Positions 52,825-62,648 of a stretch of 64,000 nucleotides of DNA are shown here, in pieces (the stretch's first letter is position 1; each line of letters begins with the position of its first letter). A program made the translations under genes and the position numbers. The DNA lies in NCBI RefSeq assembly GCF_001669775.1, contig NZ_LXWK01000011.1, forward strand, positions 682,001-746,000. Reading direction: 5' to 3'. Source of the stretch: Rheinheimera sp. SA_1 (lineage in GTDB: Bacteria; Pseudomonadota; Gammaproteobacteria; Enterobacterales; Alteromonadaceae). The notes beneath the pieces are model-generated. The model was not told where the DNA came from and did no database searches. It saw only the letters and a list, made by a program, of their open reading frames with translations.

Positions 52825-55800
52825 TCACGCGGATTCCAACTCCTGCGCTTTGGCATGGTCGGCTTGGTGATCTTTGGCTAGCAGCACGTAAATTGATGGC
52901 AGCACAAACAGCGTAAAGATAGTACCGACGGTCATCCCTAATACCAGTACGATACCAATAGAGTTACGCGCTTCGGCACCAGCGCCTTCAGCAAAAATCA
53001 ACGGCGTATGACCAGCCACTGTGGCAATACTGGTCATCAGCACTGGCCGTAACCGCAGCACCGATGCCTGACGCACCGCTTCAATTTTGCTTAACCCTTC
53101 TTCCTGCAACCTGTTGGCAAATTCGACCACCAGAATACCGTTCCGGGCAATCAAACCAACCAGCGTCACCAAACCTACTTGTGAGTAAATATTCAAGGTA
53201 CTGGTAATGGCATCGGTGTAGTGCGGCATTGGCGCCCACATTTTCAGGAAGGTAAACAGCAGTGCACCAAACATTGCCAGTGGTACTGAACCAGCCAGGA
53301 TCACAATCGGGTCGCGGAAGCTGTTGTACTGCGCTGCCAGTACCAGGAAAATCATCGTCAGAGCCGTTAAAAACGCCGGCAGGAAGGTATTCCCCTCACG
53401 TTTTAACTGGCGTGATTCACCGGTGTAATCAACCGAATAGCTCGCTGGCAGCAACTTCTTCGCTTCGTTTTCCATGTAAGTTAACGTGGCATCCAAAGGC
53501 TGAATAGTCACGCCGCTAATTTTCACCGCATTTAGTTGCTGCATGCGGTTGATACTGCGAGGCACCGTGTCGTGGGTCATGCTGGCAATTTGGTCCAAGC
53601 GGATCATGCTATTGTCAGGCCCTGTGATATACAGGTTTTTCAAATCATCCGGATTCAGCCGACCCGCGCGCTCCACTTGTGGGATCACTTTGTAACTCAG
53701 ACCCGACATATTAAAACGATTGACGTAACCACCACCCAACAAGGTGCCCAAATCTTGAGTGACGGTGCGCATATCGAGCCCCAGATCAGCTACTTTTTCG
53801 CGGTCGATATGCAAGCGATATTCCGGTTGGTCGACTTTCATATCAAGCATTGGCGGAAAAGCAAACATACCGCTGGCAGTTAAGGTCTCCTGCAGTTTCA
53901 GCGCATAATCGTAAATTTCCCGCGAATCTGCCGTTGAAGCTATCACAAACTCCACCGGGAACTGGCCACCACCAGGTAAAGCCGGAGGGGTAATCGGGAA
54001 AATCCGAATGCCGGCAATTTCGCTTAATTTTTGCTGAACTTCAGGCAGCATCTCTGCCGTGGTACGGTCACGCTCGGCCCATGGTTTTACCACCATGCCG
54101 CCAAAACCGCCATTCGGGAAAGTGATTTGAAAGGTAAATTCGGTTTCAGGCACATTCATAAACACCTGATTCGCCTGTTTGCCATAAAAAGACGACTGAT
54201 CAATGGTCGCGTTGGCTGAAGCGTCAACGATCCCAAAAATGACGCCCTGATCTTCAGTCGGTGCTAACTCTTTGGCGGAAAACATATACAGCGGCACTGT
54301 CATGGCGGTAATGCCTAACCAGAAGATATAAACGCCCATCCGGTTTTGCAGCGTTTCATTCAGTTTACGGCTGTAGAAAATGGTAAAACGATCAAAAATT
54401 TTCGATAATGGCGCTTTCAGTTCAGTGTGTGGTTTCAGCATTCTGGACGCCATCATCGGCGACAAGGTAATAGCGACCACAGCGGAGATGGCCACAGCCC
54501 CGGCCAGCGTTATCGCAAACTCGCGGAACAAGGTGCCGGTTAAACCACCTTGCAAGCCGATAGGCACATACACCGACATCAGCGTCACCGTCATCGCAAT
54601 GACCGGACCTGCCAATTCGCGGGCAGCGACAATAGCCGCCTGGAACGGTTTTAAACCTTCCTGAATATGCCGTTCGATATTTTCCACCATCACAATGGCG
54701 TCATCCACCACCAGACCAACCGACAATACAATCGATAACAAGGTCAGCAAGTTCAGCGAGAAACCACAGACTTTCATGATAAATAATGCGCCGATCAGCG
54801 ATAGCGGGATCGCAATCACTGGAATCAGCACCGAGCGACTAAAGCCCAAAAACAGGAAAATCACCACAATAATAATGGTCAGGGTTTCTGCCAGGGTTTT
54901 AATGACGTCATCGATAGCGGCCTGAATATATTTAGTCGCGTCGTAGGAAACTTCGCCACTTAAGCCGGCTGGCAGCTCTGCTTTGATTGCCTCCATTTCT
55001 TCGGTAACTTTTTTAATCACTTCCAGGCTGTTGGCATTTGGCGCCACAAACACGCCCATAAAGACCGCAGTCTGGCCGGAGTAATTTACTTCTACACTAT
55101 AATCGTCAGCGCCAAGCACCACATCTGCAATGTCTTGTAGCCGTACCACACCATCGGCATTTTGCCGCACCACCAAACGCCGGAAATCTTCGACGTTGGT
55201 CATATCGGCATTGGCACTCAGATTCACAGTCGTATAAGAACCTTTAGTTTGGCCTATTGCAGCTTGTACGTTGTTATTGGCAAGTGCAGTGCGAACATCG
55301 GAAGGTGTCACGCTAAATGCAGCCATCCTCTCTGGTTTAAGCCAGATGCGCATGGCGAAAGTACGACCACCGATCAGTTCAGCTTTTTGCACACCGGAAA
55401 TAGCGATTAATCTAGGTTGCACTGAACGGGTCAGGAACTCGGTAATTTGGTTTTGTTCCAGAATGTCCGAGTTAAAACTTAAATAAGCCGAAGCAAACTG
55501 GCTGTCTGCTGCTTCAATGGCAATCGATGGGACTTCCGCCTCAGGCGGCAATTCACCACGCACCTGATTCACTTTGGCAGTGATTTCAGTCATGGCTTTC
55601 AGTGGATCATAGTTTAAATGCAAGTGCGCACTGATGGTCGAAACACCCATGCTGCTTTGCGATTCAATATAATCAATACCACCAGCTGAGGCGATAGCGC
55701 GTTCGATCGGGCTGGTGATAAAACCGCGCACCAGTTCGGCATTGGCGCCGACATATACAGTGGTCACTTTAATCACTGCAATATCACTGCGGGGATATTG

Positions 55801-55905
55801 CCGCACCGACAAGTTACTTAAAGATTGAAAACCGGCCAGCAAAATCAGCAAGCTGACGACGATGGCTAACACCGGCTTTTTGATAAAAATATCAGTTATA
55901 TTCAT
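52825..55905 (-). CDS. RND multidrug efflux permease
   Basis: This 1026-residue HAE1-family transporter has the two-fold RND pattern: a helix at the N-terminus, large periplasmic loops (about 35-330 and 550-850) and helix clusters at about 335-530 and 855-1010. The proton-relay aspartate pair is seen in VGLVVDDAIVMVENIERH (about 400-417), and GFSRSVLIPVIAIPLSLIG precedes it. The family exports drugs, dyes and detergents as trimers with an adaptor and an outer-membrane channel. The adaptor gene is 94 bases upstream. Substrate is not predictable. Confidence 0.93.
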   Translation of the reverse strand: MNITDIFIKKPVLAIVVSLLILLAGFQSLSNLSVRQYPRSDIAVIKVTTVYVGANAELVRGFITSPIERAIASAGGIDYIESQSSMGVSTISAHLHLNYDPLKAMTEITAKVNQVRGELPPEAEVPSIAIEAADSQFASAYLSFNSDILEQNQITEFLTRSVQPRLIAISGVQKAELIGGRTFAMRIWLKPERMAAFSVTPSDVRTALANNNVQAAIGQTKGSYTTVNLSANADMTNVEDFRRLVVRQNADGVVRLQDIADVVLGADDYSVEVNYSGQTAVFMGVFVAPNANSLEVIKKVTEEMEAIKAELPAGLSGEVSYDATKYIQAAIDDVIKTLAETLTIIIVVIFLFLGFSRSVLIPVIAIPLSLIGALFIMKVCGFSLNLLTLLSIVLSVGLVVDDAIVMVENIERHIQEGLKPFQAAIVAARELAGPVIAMTVTLMSVYVPIGLQGGLTGTLFREFAITLAGAVAISAVVAITLSPMMASRMLKPHTELKAPLSKIFDRFTIFYSRKLNETLQNRMGVYIFWLGITAMTVPLYMFSAKELAPTEDQGVIFGIVDASANATIDQSSFYGKQANQVFMNVPETEFTFQITFPNGGFGGMVVKPWAERDRTTAEMLPEVQQKLSEIAGIRIFPITPPALPGGGQFPVEFVIASTADSREIYDYALKLQETLTASGMFAFPPMLDMKVDQPEYRLHIDREKVADLGLDMRTVTQDLGTLLGGGYVNRFNMSGLSYKVIPQVERAGRLNPDDLKNLYITGPDNSMIRLDQIASMTHDTVPRSINRMQQLNAVKISGVTIQPLDATLTYMENEAKKLLPASYSVDYTGESRQLKREGNTFLPAFLTALTMIFLVLAAQYNSFRDPIVILAGSVPLAMFGALLFTFLKMWAPMPHYTDAITSTLNIYSQVGLVTLVGLIARNGILVVEFANRLQEEGLSKIEAVRQASVLRLRPVLMTSIATVAGHTPLIFAEGAGAEARNSIGIVLVLGMTVGTIFTLFVLPSIYVLLAKDHQADHAKAQELESA

Positions 55906-55999
55906 GCTTCACCTGGATAAAGGAGTCAGGTCATCACCTGAGTCGATGTCGCTTTCCGGACCGTCAGCGCAAAAAGCGCTGCATGGTCAGGGACAAGAA

Positions 56000-57124
56000 T
56001 TAGCTATTGGTCGGCGTTGGCTCAGTTTTAAATTCTGGTGTTGGCAGCTTTGATTCCACCAGCGTCTGCTTATTAAACAATTTGAAAGCACCGGCACTAA
56101 CCACTTGCTCACCTGCTTTTAAGCCATCAACAACTTCCACATAATCACCACGGGTTTTACCCAGTCGTACAAACTGCTGCCGCGCCACTAAAGCACCGGT
56201 TTTGGCGTCTTTATCAGCCACAAACACCGTATCGCCAAACGGGGCATAAATAATGGCGGTGGAAGGCACCGCTAACACCGACAATGGCTCGCTTAAGGTG
56301 ACAGTCGACGACACTGCCATACCCGGAATTAAGCGGTTGTCTGGATTTTCTAAAGAGGATTGCACCACAGCATTGCGGGTAACCGGATTAATTTCTGCAC
56401 CAATGGCGGTAATTTCTCCTGCGACCAGCGAATTTTGTGCGTCACCAACCGCCACACTGACTGGCAAACCAGCAGACATCTGGATTAACCAGTCTTGTGG
56501 AATTGGGAAATTCACCCGAACGCGATTGGTGGCCTGTAAAGTCACGATGGCTGTACCAACCTGCAAATCGGTACCTAAATCGACCTGCCGAATACCGACC
56601 CGGCCATCAAAAGGCGCACGAATTTGTTTTTTCTCCAAGGTAGCGCGTAAATCGTCAACGTCACCTTTGGCCGATTCAACCTGCTGCACAGCAGTATCTA
56701 ATTCACTTTGACTGGCGATTTTACGGTTACGCAGTTCGTCCAGACGTTGATAGTTGGCCTGCGCTAATTTCAGTCTGGCCTGAGCTGCGTTCAGTTGGGC
56801 TTTTTCGTTGACCGATTCCTGTTCGATCAGTACTTCACCGGCCCGGACCTGCGCCCCACTTTGAAAGGCAATCCGTTTGACCTTACCGGCCACCTGCGCC
56901 GAAATGGTGATGCCTTCATCAGCTTCAACGGTGCCGATGGCGGTATAAGTTTGTGGCCAGCTTTGAGTGGCTGCGGTATATAAACTGACGGACTCAGGTG
57001 GCGGCACAAAATTGGCACCACTTTCGGCCATCATACCCAGTTGTTCAGCTTTAATACCAACGATGACTACCAGCAATACCGCCAGCAAGCCGAGGGAAAT
57101 CAACACAGATTTAAATGGTTTCAT
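56000..57124 (-). CDS. RND efflux periplasmic adaptor subunit
   Basis: This 374-residue membrane-fusion protein starts at MKPFKSVLISLG (ATG at 57124; a GTG four codons earlier is possible). It has one N-terminal helix, a lipoyl half-motif (about 70-95; ADEGITISAQVAGKVKRI), an alpha-hairpin (about 95-160) and beta-barrel domains (about 160-340). It bridges the permease to an outer-membrane channel. No channel gene is in the operon, so TolC (16817-18118) is the likely partner by inference. No TetR or MarR regulator adjoins the operon; 266 bases upstream hold its promoter. Confidence 0.92.
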   Translation of the reverse strand: MKPFKSVLISLGLLAVLLVVIVGIKAEQLGMMAESGANFVPPPESVSLYTAATQSWPQTYTAIGTVEADEGITISAQVAGKVKRIAFQSGAQVRAGEVLIEQESVNEKAQLNAAQARLKLAQANYQRLDELRNRKIASQSELDTAVQQVESAKGDVDDLRATLEKKQIRAPFDGRVGIRQVDLGTDLQVGTAIVTLQATNRVRVNFPIPQDWLIQMSAGLPVSVAVGDAQNSLVAGEITAIGAEINPVTRNAVVQSSLENPDNRLIPGMAVSSTVTLSEPLSVLAVPSTAIIYAPFGDTVFVADKDAKTGALVARQQFVRLGKTRGDYVEVVDGLKAGEQVVSAGAFKLFNKQTLVESKLPTPEFKTEPTPTNS

Positions 57125-57390
57125 GATGGTCGCCACTAAGGTTAATCGTTAAAGGATAAAAATTGATGCTTAAGTACTGTATAAAATAACATGCCAGAGT
57201 GACAAGTTCGAGCTGAATGACGCTGCTTTTGCGCAAGTTTTTGTAACTATCTGTGAGACAACTTAACATAGTGATCCTTCCATGGTCCGAGATCGCTGAT
57301 CAAAAGCGACTTCATAATATTACGACAACATGAAAATTTTTTTCACTATTGCCTTGCTTGCTAATAAAACAGTCGCGACTTCATTGTCGA

Positions 57391-57879
57391 TTACTGCCCG
57401 AACTGAAACGGTACCGGCCAGATTTTTTGCGCTTTGGCATAATGCTGCCACAACGTCTGATAGCTGAGCTTTGAGATCGGATGTTGAGCGTCCGGTGCAA
57501 TTTCTGCTAACGGCCATAACACAAAAGCATTTTCAACAATCTCCGCCCGCGGTAATTCGACCGGCTCGTCGCAGACTAAATGATCGTAGGTTAATAAATC
57601 CAGATCGAGGGTTCTGCCACAGAACTTTTCGCCTCCCCGCACCCGGCCATATTTATCTTCGATAGCTTTAAATACCGTGACACATTCAGCCACACTGCGA
57701 TTGGTGCGCGCGCCAATCACCATATTGTAGAAGGCATCGCCGCGAAAACCCACAGCTTCACTTTCATAGACCGAGGACAAACTTAACTCGCCAAAAGCCG
57801 CCGACAATTCCAACACTGCCATCCGGATATGATGCTCGCGATTGGTATTGCTGCCAACGCTGATGTAAATCTGCGTCAT
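57391..57879 (-). CDS. folK: HPPK, 6-hydroxymethyl-dihydropterin pyrophosphokinase
   Basis: This 162-residue enzyme transfers pyrophosphate to 6-hydroxymethyl-7,8-dihydropterin in folate synthesis. Family marks are IYISVGSNTNREHHI at the start, VESEAVGFRGDAFYN-type pterin loop residues in YESEAVGFRGDAFYNMV, RVRGGEKFCGRTLDLDLL and LPRAEIVENAFVLWPLAEI. It overlaps folB by four bases (ATGA), so the two are co-translated. The upstream partner folB makes its substrate's precursor. It lies next to the RND operon but is not linked to it. Confidence 0.94.
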   Translation of the reverse strand: MTQIYISVGSNTNREHHIRMAVLELSAAFGELSLSSVYESEAVGFRGDAFYNMVIGARTNRSVAECVTVFKAIEDKYGRVRGGEKFCGRTLDLDLLTYDHLVCDEPVELPRAEIVENAFVLWPLAEIAPDAQHPISKLSYQTLWQHYAKAQKIWPVPFQFGQ

Positions 57880-58232
57880 GCCCAGTTGCCCCGGCTGATT
57901 TGCACGCCGACCGTTTGCGCATTCGCGACAGCTGTTGGCTTACAAACCCGTACCCGTACCGCTTGCGTGGCAAATTGTTGCAGCAACATGGTTGCAATTT
58001 TTTCAGCAACAGTTTCAATCAGTTCAATGGGTTCAGCACAAATCAATTGTTGCACCCGGGTTGCAATCACGGCATAGTCAAGGGTCAGGCGGATATCGTC
58101 TTGTGCTGCGGCCTGACGGATATCAGTTGCGAGTTCCAAATCTATTTCCAGGCGTTGTGTGATGGTTTTTTCCCACTCATAAACGCCAATAACGGTGTCG
58201 ATTTGCAGCTGCCTGATAAAAACAATATCCAT
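57876..58232 (-). CDS. folB: dihydroneopterin aldolase
   Basis: This 118-residue enzyme cleaves dihydroneopterin to 6-hydroxymethyl-dihydropterin in folate synthesis. The N-terminus DIVFIRQLQIDTVIGVYEWEK and the C-terminal VRVRVCKPTAVANA are the standard FolB blocks. The catalytic glutamate lies in YEWEKTITQ and the lysine in VCKP. It precedes folK with ATGA overlap and is divergent from plsY across about 215 bases, as in many gammaproteobacteria. Confidence 0.94.
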   Translation of the reverse strand: MDIVFIRQLQIDTVIGVYEWEKTITQRLEIDLELATDIRQAAAQDDIRLTLDYAVIATRVQQLICAEPIELIETVAEKIATMLLQQFATQAVRVRVCKPTAVANAQTVGVQISRGNWA

Positions 58233-58446
58233 TTTTTGGTTCCGCGTTGCGTTATATTTTGCCGTAGCTGGGCTGGTCGGATAGGCAAATAAGCAAAAAG
58301 TCTATAATCTGACCGCTCTTGCCAGCTGCTGTTGTAGGGATTAATGGTGATGCGGCTTTAGTAAGTCAGCACCACTCTGGTAAGCATCAACAGCTCTGAG
58401 TCCGACGCGATATTAACGCAAAACCTGGTATTGAGGAAATCCATTC

Positions 58447-59049
58447 ATGACTTCCGTGATCGGTATGATGATGATTGCCGCTTATCTATGCGGTTCGGTC
58501 TCGTCGGCCGTGATTGTCAGTAAATTATTTCGCTTACCCGATCCCAGGCAACATGGCTCCGGGAATCCGGGCGCCACTAACGTATTGCGCCTCGGCGGCA
58601 CCACGCCCGCTGTGCTGGTGCTGGTCTTTGATGTGCTCAAAGGTACCATTCCGGTTTGGGGTTCGTATTTCCTCGGCATCGAAGCTTTTTATCTGGGCAT
58701 GATTGCCATTTGTGCCTGTCTCGGTCACATCTACCCGTTATTTTTTGGTTTTCAGGGCGGCAAAGCGGTCGCAACTGCTTTTGGCACCATGATGCCAATT
58801 GGTCTCGATTTGGCCGGTTTATTGGTAGCAACCTGGATTATTCTGGTGGGTGCAACCGGTTATTCGTCGTTTGCGGCGGTGGTTACTGTCAGTCTGGCAC
58901 CCATTTTCACCTGGTTTATCAAACCTTTGTACACAATCCCGGTGTCGATGCTCAGTATCTTGATCATCTTTCGGCACCGGCAGAATATTTTAAGGCTGTG
59001 GCAGGGAAAAGAATCTAAGGTGTGGGATAAAACGAAAAAACCAGAGTGA
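58447..59049 (+). CDS. plsY: acyl-phosphate:glycerol-3-phosphate acyltransferase PlsY
   Basis: This 200-residue membrane protein transfers acyl groups from acyl-phosphate to glycerol 3-phosphate, the first step of phospholipid synthesis. It has about five transmembrane helices. The three conserved cytoplasmic motifs are [14 protein letters not shown] (about 36-49), [20 protein letters not shown] (about 94-113) and [15 protein letters not shown] (about 175-189). It is divergent from folB. ATG follows GAGGAAATCC. The region after it (59050-59153) shows no clear terminator. Confidence 0.95.
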   Translation: MTSVIGMMMIAAYLCGSVSSAVIVSKLFRLPDPRQHGSGNPGATNVLRLGGTTPAVLVLVFDVLKGTIPVWGSYFLGIEAFYLGMIAICACLGHIYPLFFGFQGGKAVATAFGTMMPIGLDLAGLLVATWIILVGATGYSSFAAVVTVSLAPIFTWFIKPLYTIPVSMLSILIIFRHRQNILRLWQGKESKVWDKTKKPE

Positions 59050-59153
59050 TGCTTGATGTGATGTTGATTGCTGGTTTAGGAGAGGAACGAGCCGCCATTG
59101 CAGCACCACACAAGTGACACCACAACGGCTGACATGCTGCAAACGTTATGCAA

Positions 59154-60173
59154 TTAAGGCAGCACAAACCCTACTGCTTCATTCACTTTGGCCAGCGTTA
59201 CAGCTGCCCGACGACGAGCTTCTGCTGCACCGGCCCGCATCACTTGCTCCATCGTCGTTTGATCCTGACGTATTTCAGTAAACTTCTGCTGCACCGGCTC
59301 CAATAACGCAATCACCGCATCTGCCACATCAGTCTTTAAATGACCGTACATTTTACCTTCGTATTCAGCCACTAACGAATCGATCGATTTGCCGGTCACG
59401 CCAGACAAAATACTCAGCAGGTTCGCTACCCCTGGTTTTTCTTCGAGATCAAAATACACCCGTGGTGGATCTTGTGAGTCGGTCATCGCCTTTTTGAATT
59501 TTTTGCTGATCATTTTTGGATCTTCGAGCAAACCAACAAAATTCCATGGATTTTCATCCGACTTCGACATCTTTTTGGTCGGTTCCTGCAGGCTCATCAC
59601 GCGGGCGCCAACCGGCGCGATAAATGGCTCTGGCACGGTAAAAATTTCGCCGTGTGTGGTATTAAAACGCATCGCCACATCACGGGCTAATTCCAGATGT
59701 TGTTTTTGGTCATGGCCGACCGGCACTTGATTGGCCTGGTATAACAAAATATCTGCAGCCATCAGTACCGGATAAGTGAACAAACCGGCGTTGATATTGT
59801 TGTTGTGGCGTTCAGATTTATCTTTAAATTGGGTCATCCGGCTTAATTCACCGAATTGGGTATAACAGTTCAGTACCCAGGCGAGTTGACTGTGCTCTGG
59901 CACATGCGATTGCATAAATACTGCAGAACGGGCTGGGTCGATGCCACAAGCCAGATACAGCGCCAGTGAATCAAGAGAAGCGCTGCGCAGCGCTGCCGGA
60001 TCTTGCCGCACCGTAATTGCGTGTAAATCAACGATACAATACAGGCAATCATAAGCATCCTGCATCCGATCCCACTGCCGCAAAGCACCAAGGTAATTGC
60101 CAATGGTCAGCTGACCGGAAGGCTGCGCGCCGCTTAATACGATTGGCTTAGCCGCCTTGTTACTTGTTGTCAT
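59154..60173 (-). CDS. trpS: tryptophanyl-tRNA synthetase
   Basis: This 339-residue class I synthetase charges tRNA-Trp. The HIGH-like motif is in [14 protein letters not shown] (about 17-30), the KMSKS motif is KKMSKSDEN (about 200-208), and QMNYTQF-like stretches are visible as [17 protein letters not shown]. The start at 60173 has AGGATTTCTG upstream; the open frame runs 21 codons further but is not family-like. In many relatives the order is rpe-gph-trpS. Here gph (phosphoglycolate phosphatase) is absent between them. Confidence 0.95.
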   Translation of the reverse strand: MTTSNKAAKPIVLSGAQPSGQLTIGNYLGALRQWDRMQDAYDCLYCIVDLHAITVRQDPAALRSASLDSLALYLACGIDPARSAVFMQSHVPEHSQLAWVLNCYTQFGELSRMTQFKDKSERHNNNINAGLFTYPVLMAADILLYQANQVPVGHDQKQHLELARDVAMRFNTTHGEIFTVPEPFIAPVGARVMSLQEPTKKMSKSDENPWNFVGLLEDPKMISKKFKKAMTDSQDPPRVYFDLEEKPGVANLLSILSGVTGKSIDSLVAEYEGKMYGHLKTDVADAVIALLEPVQQKFTEIRQDQTTMEQVMRAGAAEARRRAAVTLAKVNEAVGFVLP

Positions 60174-60326
60174 CAGAAATCCTATGGTCAAAACTGTGGA
60201 GTACAACGGGTCGGTTGCATCGAATTGGCGACCCATCGCCGAAAAAATTGTGCTCGATTATACCTTGCTGCAGCCAAATTGGCAGCAGCCATCAATGCTA
60301 TGCAAACAGGCTTTGCCGGTGATCGC

Positions 60327-61001
60327 TTAGCGCTGAACTTTCGCCAGCTCCGCACGCATCCTGCTAATCACCGCAGCATAATCCGGCTGGCTGAAAATCG
60401 CTGAACCAGCAACAAACATGTCGGCACCGGCACTGGCGATTTCGGCGATATTTTCAACCTTCACACCGCCGTCGACTTCCAGCCGGATTGCCCTGCCACT
60501 GCGGTTGATGATTTGCCGCGCTGTAGCAAGTTTATCTAAAGTCGCCGGAATAAAACTTTGCCCACCAAAACCCGGATTCACCGACATCAGCAGCACCACA
60601 TCGACTTTATCCAGCACATAATCGAGATAACTTAACGGCGTGGCCGGGTTAAATACCAGGCCTGCCTGACAACCATGCTCCTGGATCAGTTGCAAGCTGC
60701 GATCAACATGGCGGCTGGCTTCCGGGTGAAAGGTAATGATACTGGCGCCGGCTTTGGCAAACTGCGGAATAAGCGCATCCACCGGCTCAACCATCAAATG
60801 GACGTCGATAGGCGCCGTAATACCATAATTGCGTAGCGCACTGCATAACATCGGGCCAAAGGTCAGATTCGGCACATAATGATTGTCCATCACATCAAAA
60901 TGCACCACATCGGCACCAGCCTGTAATACCCGGGCGACATCATCACCCAACCTGGCCAAATCGGCCGACAATATCGAAGGTGCTATCCAGAAAGGTTGCA
61001 T
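60327..61001 (-). CDS. rpe: ribulose-phosphate 3-epimerase
   Basis: This 224-residue TIM-barrel enzyme interconverts ribulose 5-phosphate and xylulose 5-phosphate in the pentose phosphate pathway. [13 protein letters not shown] (about 6-18), [26 protein letters not shown] and LEVDGGV hold the catalytic aspartates, metal ligands and phosphate loop. The start is uncertain between ATG at 61001, with GGAG ten bases upstream, and two ATGs a few codons earlier. I prefer 61001, which matches the family length. Confidence 0.94.
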   Translation of the reverse strand: MQPFWIAPSILSADLARLGDDVARVLQAGADVVHFDVMDNHYVPNLTFGPMLCSALRNYGITAPIDVHLMVEPVDALIPQFAKAGASIITFHPEASRHVDRSLQLIQEHGCQAGLVFNPATPLSYLDYVLDKVDVVLLMSVNPGFGGQSFIPATLDKLATARQIINRSGRAIRLEVDGGVKVENIAEIASAGADMFVAGSAIFSQPDYAAVISRMRAELAKVQR

Positions 61002-61235
61002 CGCCCGCATCTCCATTCACGCCACAAAGCGCACAATGTAACTGATTTCACTCAGTTTCGCAGCCTTTGACCCGCTGTTTTCTGCCCGTTAAACAAGCAA
61101 TAACGCACCAAATTCGCGCATCACTGAACAATTAAAAAGCAAAAAATACACTATCTGATTGAATTGCAACTACATTTATCACTGGCACAGAAATGGAATA
61201 GCGTTTAGCGATACTTTCAGAGAAGGGCAAATAAC

Positions 61236-61988
61236 ATGAAAACAAAAGCAGGATGTGCAACAAAAAACTACCCAAAGCAAGTCTGTGCCGCATTAGTGCT
61301 GAGCCTTGGCTTCGCCGCAACCGCAGTCCAGGCTGATACCGCCTTAACCGGCAGTTTAACCCTGACTTCAGACTATTTATTCCGTGGTATTTCGCAAACG
61401 GATGAAGGCATGGCGTTACAAGGCGGTTTAACTTTAACCGACGATTCTGGTTTTTATCTGGCGACCTGGGGTTCGAATATCACCTTTGGCCAGGGTTCAA
61501 TGGAACTGGATATTCTGGCCGGCTGGACCGGTAAATTGTCCGAAGAATGGACCACCGATGTCGGCATCATGCAGTATCGTTACCCAAATGGTGACAATGC
61601 TACCGATCAATTCAACTTTGTCGAACTGTACAGCAAATTTATCTACCAAAATCTGACCTTAGGTCTGGCTTATTCAGGCGACTATTTTGGCACCGACGTC
61701 GATAAATATTACTATTATTCAGCAGATTACAACTACCCGGTAATCGACAATCTGAGTTTTCAGTTCCACTTGAGCTACAACCAGTTTGAAGATAACACTC
61801 AATATGCGACCTTTTTAGCCGCAGGTCCGGTGTCGGGCGATGGTTATATTGATTGGAGCGTGGGCGCGACCACCAGTTGGATGGGGACCAGCCTGTCGCT
61901 GAAATATGCCGACACCGATATCGACAGTTCTGCGGAATGTAATTTGTGTGATGGTCGTGTGGTGTTCAGCCTGACCAAAGCATTTTAA
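61236..61988 (+). CDS. torF: TorF family putative outer membrane porin
   Basis: This 250-residue protein has a long signal peptide (about 1-33) and a mature part starting ADTALTGSLTLTSDYLFRGISQTDE. That opening and the GMALQGGLTL, FYLATWGSN and ELDILAGW repeats are the signature of TIGR02001/TorF putative porins, and the chain ends in phenylalanine. The barrel is rich in aromatic Tyr and Trp. It lies between rpe (minus) and two small plus-strand genes, in a place usually held by dam and related genes, so the set may be an insertion. The substrate is unknown. Confidence 0.82.
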   Translation: MKTKAGCATKNYPKQVCAALVLSLGFAATAVQADTALTGSLTLTSDYLFRGISQTDEGMALQGGLTLTDDSGFYLATWGSNITFGQGSMELDILAGWTGKLSEEWTTDVGIMQYRYPNGDNATDQFNFVELYSKFIYQNLTLGLAYSGDYFGTDVDKYYYYSADYNYPVIDNLSFQFHLSYNQFEDNTQYATFLAAGPVSGDGYIDWSVGATTSWMGTSLSLKYADTDIDSSAECNLCDGRVVFSLTKAF

Positions 61989-62057
61989 ACAAGTCATTAA
62001 CCTTGGTTATTTGTGCATCAATCGCAAAGCACCATTCTGACCACAAGCAACACCGAT

Positions 62058-62085
62058 GCAGCCCTTGTTCTGAAGTCAGGGCTGC
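62058..62085. terminator. hairpin after the TorF-like gene
   Basis: GCAGCCCT (62058-62065) and AGGGCTGC (62078-62085) form an eight-pair stem with a 12-base loop. The following TGTATTAT is only weakly T-rich, so termination is uncertain. It lies 70 bases after the porin stop. Confidence 0.5.
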
Positions 62086-62124
62086 TGTATTATCGAACAG
62101 TCAATTGATGGATCTGAGACTGTA

Positions 62125-62400
62125 ATGAAAACGCCAACACTCGTCAAAACCGCCGCTTTTTTGCTCAGCTTGTCAGCGGGTTTATACCTGTTACCACAAC
62201 AGCAGAACAGCGTCATCGCCAGCTGCACAAACACAGTGGCAATGACCCAAAACGGTGTCGAAAGCTTTACTGTGCAATGTGCACTGGCACCACAAACCAG
62301 CTGGGCGTCCTGGTTCTCAGGCCAAAGTAGTTCAGCGCAATTCCATTTTATCGATTTACTTGAATTACTTAGCCGGTTACACGCCAAACCTGCGGCATGA
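62125..62400 (+). CDS. small exported hypothetical protein
   Basis: This 91-residue protein has a signal peptide (about 1-22, VKTAAFLLSLSAGLYLLP) and a mature part with two cysteines (VIASCTNTVAMT and FTVQCALAP) that could bond. I do not recognise a family. It overlaps the DUF2970 gene by four bases (ATGA), so the two are translated together. The ribosome site before the ATG is weak. Confidence 0.6.
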   Translation: MKTPTLVKTAAFLLSLSAGLYLLPQQQNSVIASCTNTVAMTQNGVESFTVQCALAPQTSWASWFSGQSSSAQFHFIDLLELLSRLHAKPAA

Positions 62401-62588
62401 GCAATAAGCCCACCTTAAAACAAATCATCAAAGCTGTGGCCGGTGCTTTTATCGGCGTACAGTCAGAACACCAACGTCAACAGGACTTTAATGCTCAAAG
62501 CCCCCTGCCCTACATCATTGTGGGCGTCTTGATGACCATGCTCTTTATCGCAGCGCTGATCACTATTGTTACCTTGGTACTGTCTTAA
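62397..62588 (+). CDS. DUF2970 small membrane protein
   Basis: This 63-residue protein has an N-terminal cytoplasmic part, IIKAVAGAFIGVQSEHQRQQDF (two pieces, about 10-31), and one transmembrane helix (about 39-61). The block AVAGAFIGVQSxxxxxxDF followed by a helix is the DUF2970 family signature. The function is unknown. It is coupled to the exported protein upstream. The gap to the convergent dam gene is 60 bases. Confidence 0.8.
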   Translation: MSNKPTLKQIIKAVAGAFIGVQSEHQRQQDFNAQSPLPYIIVGVLMTMLFIAALITIVTLVLS

Positions 62589-62648
62589 CAATCGTCATTT
62601 AACGCTGTACTTCTAATGAAGTTGCCAACCCTATTTAACGTCAACTTG

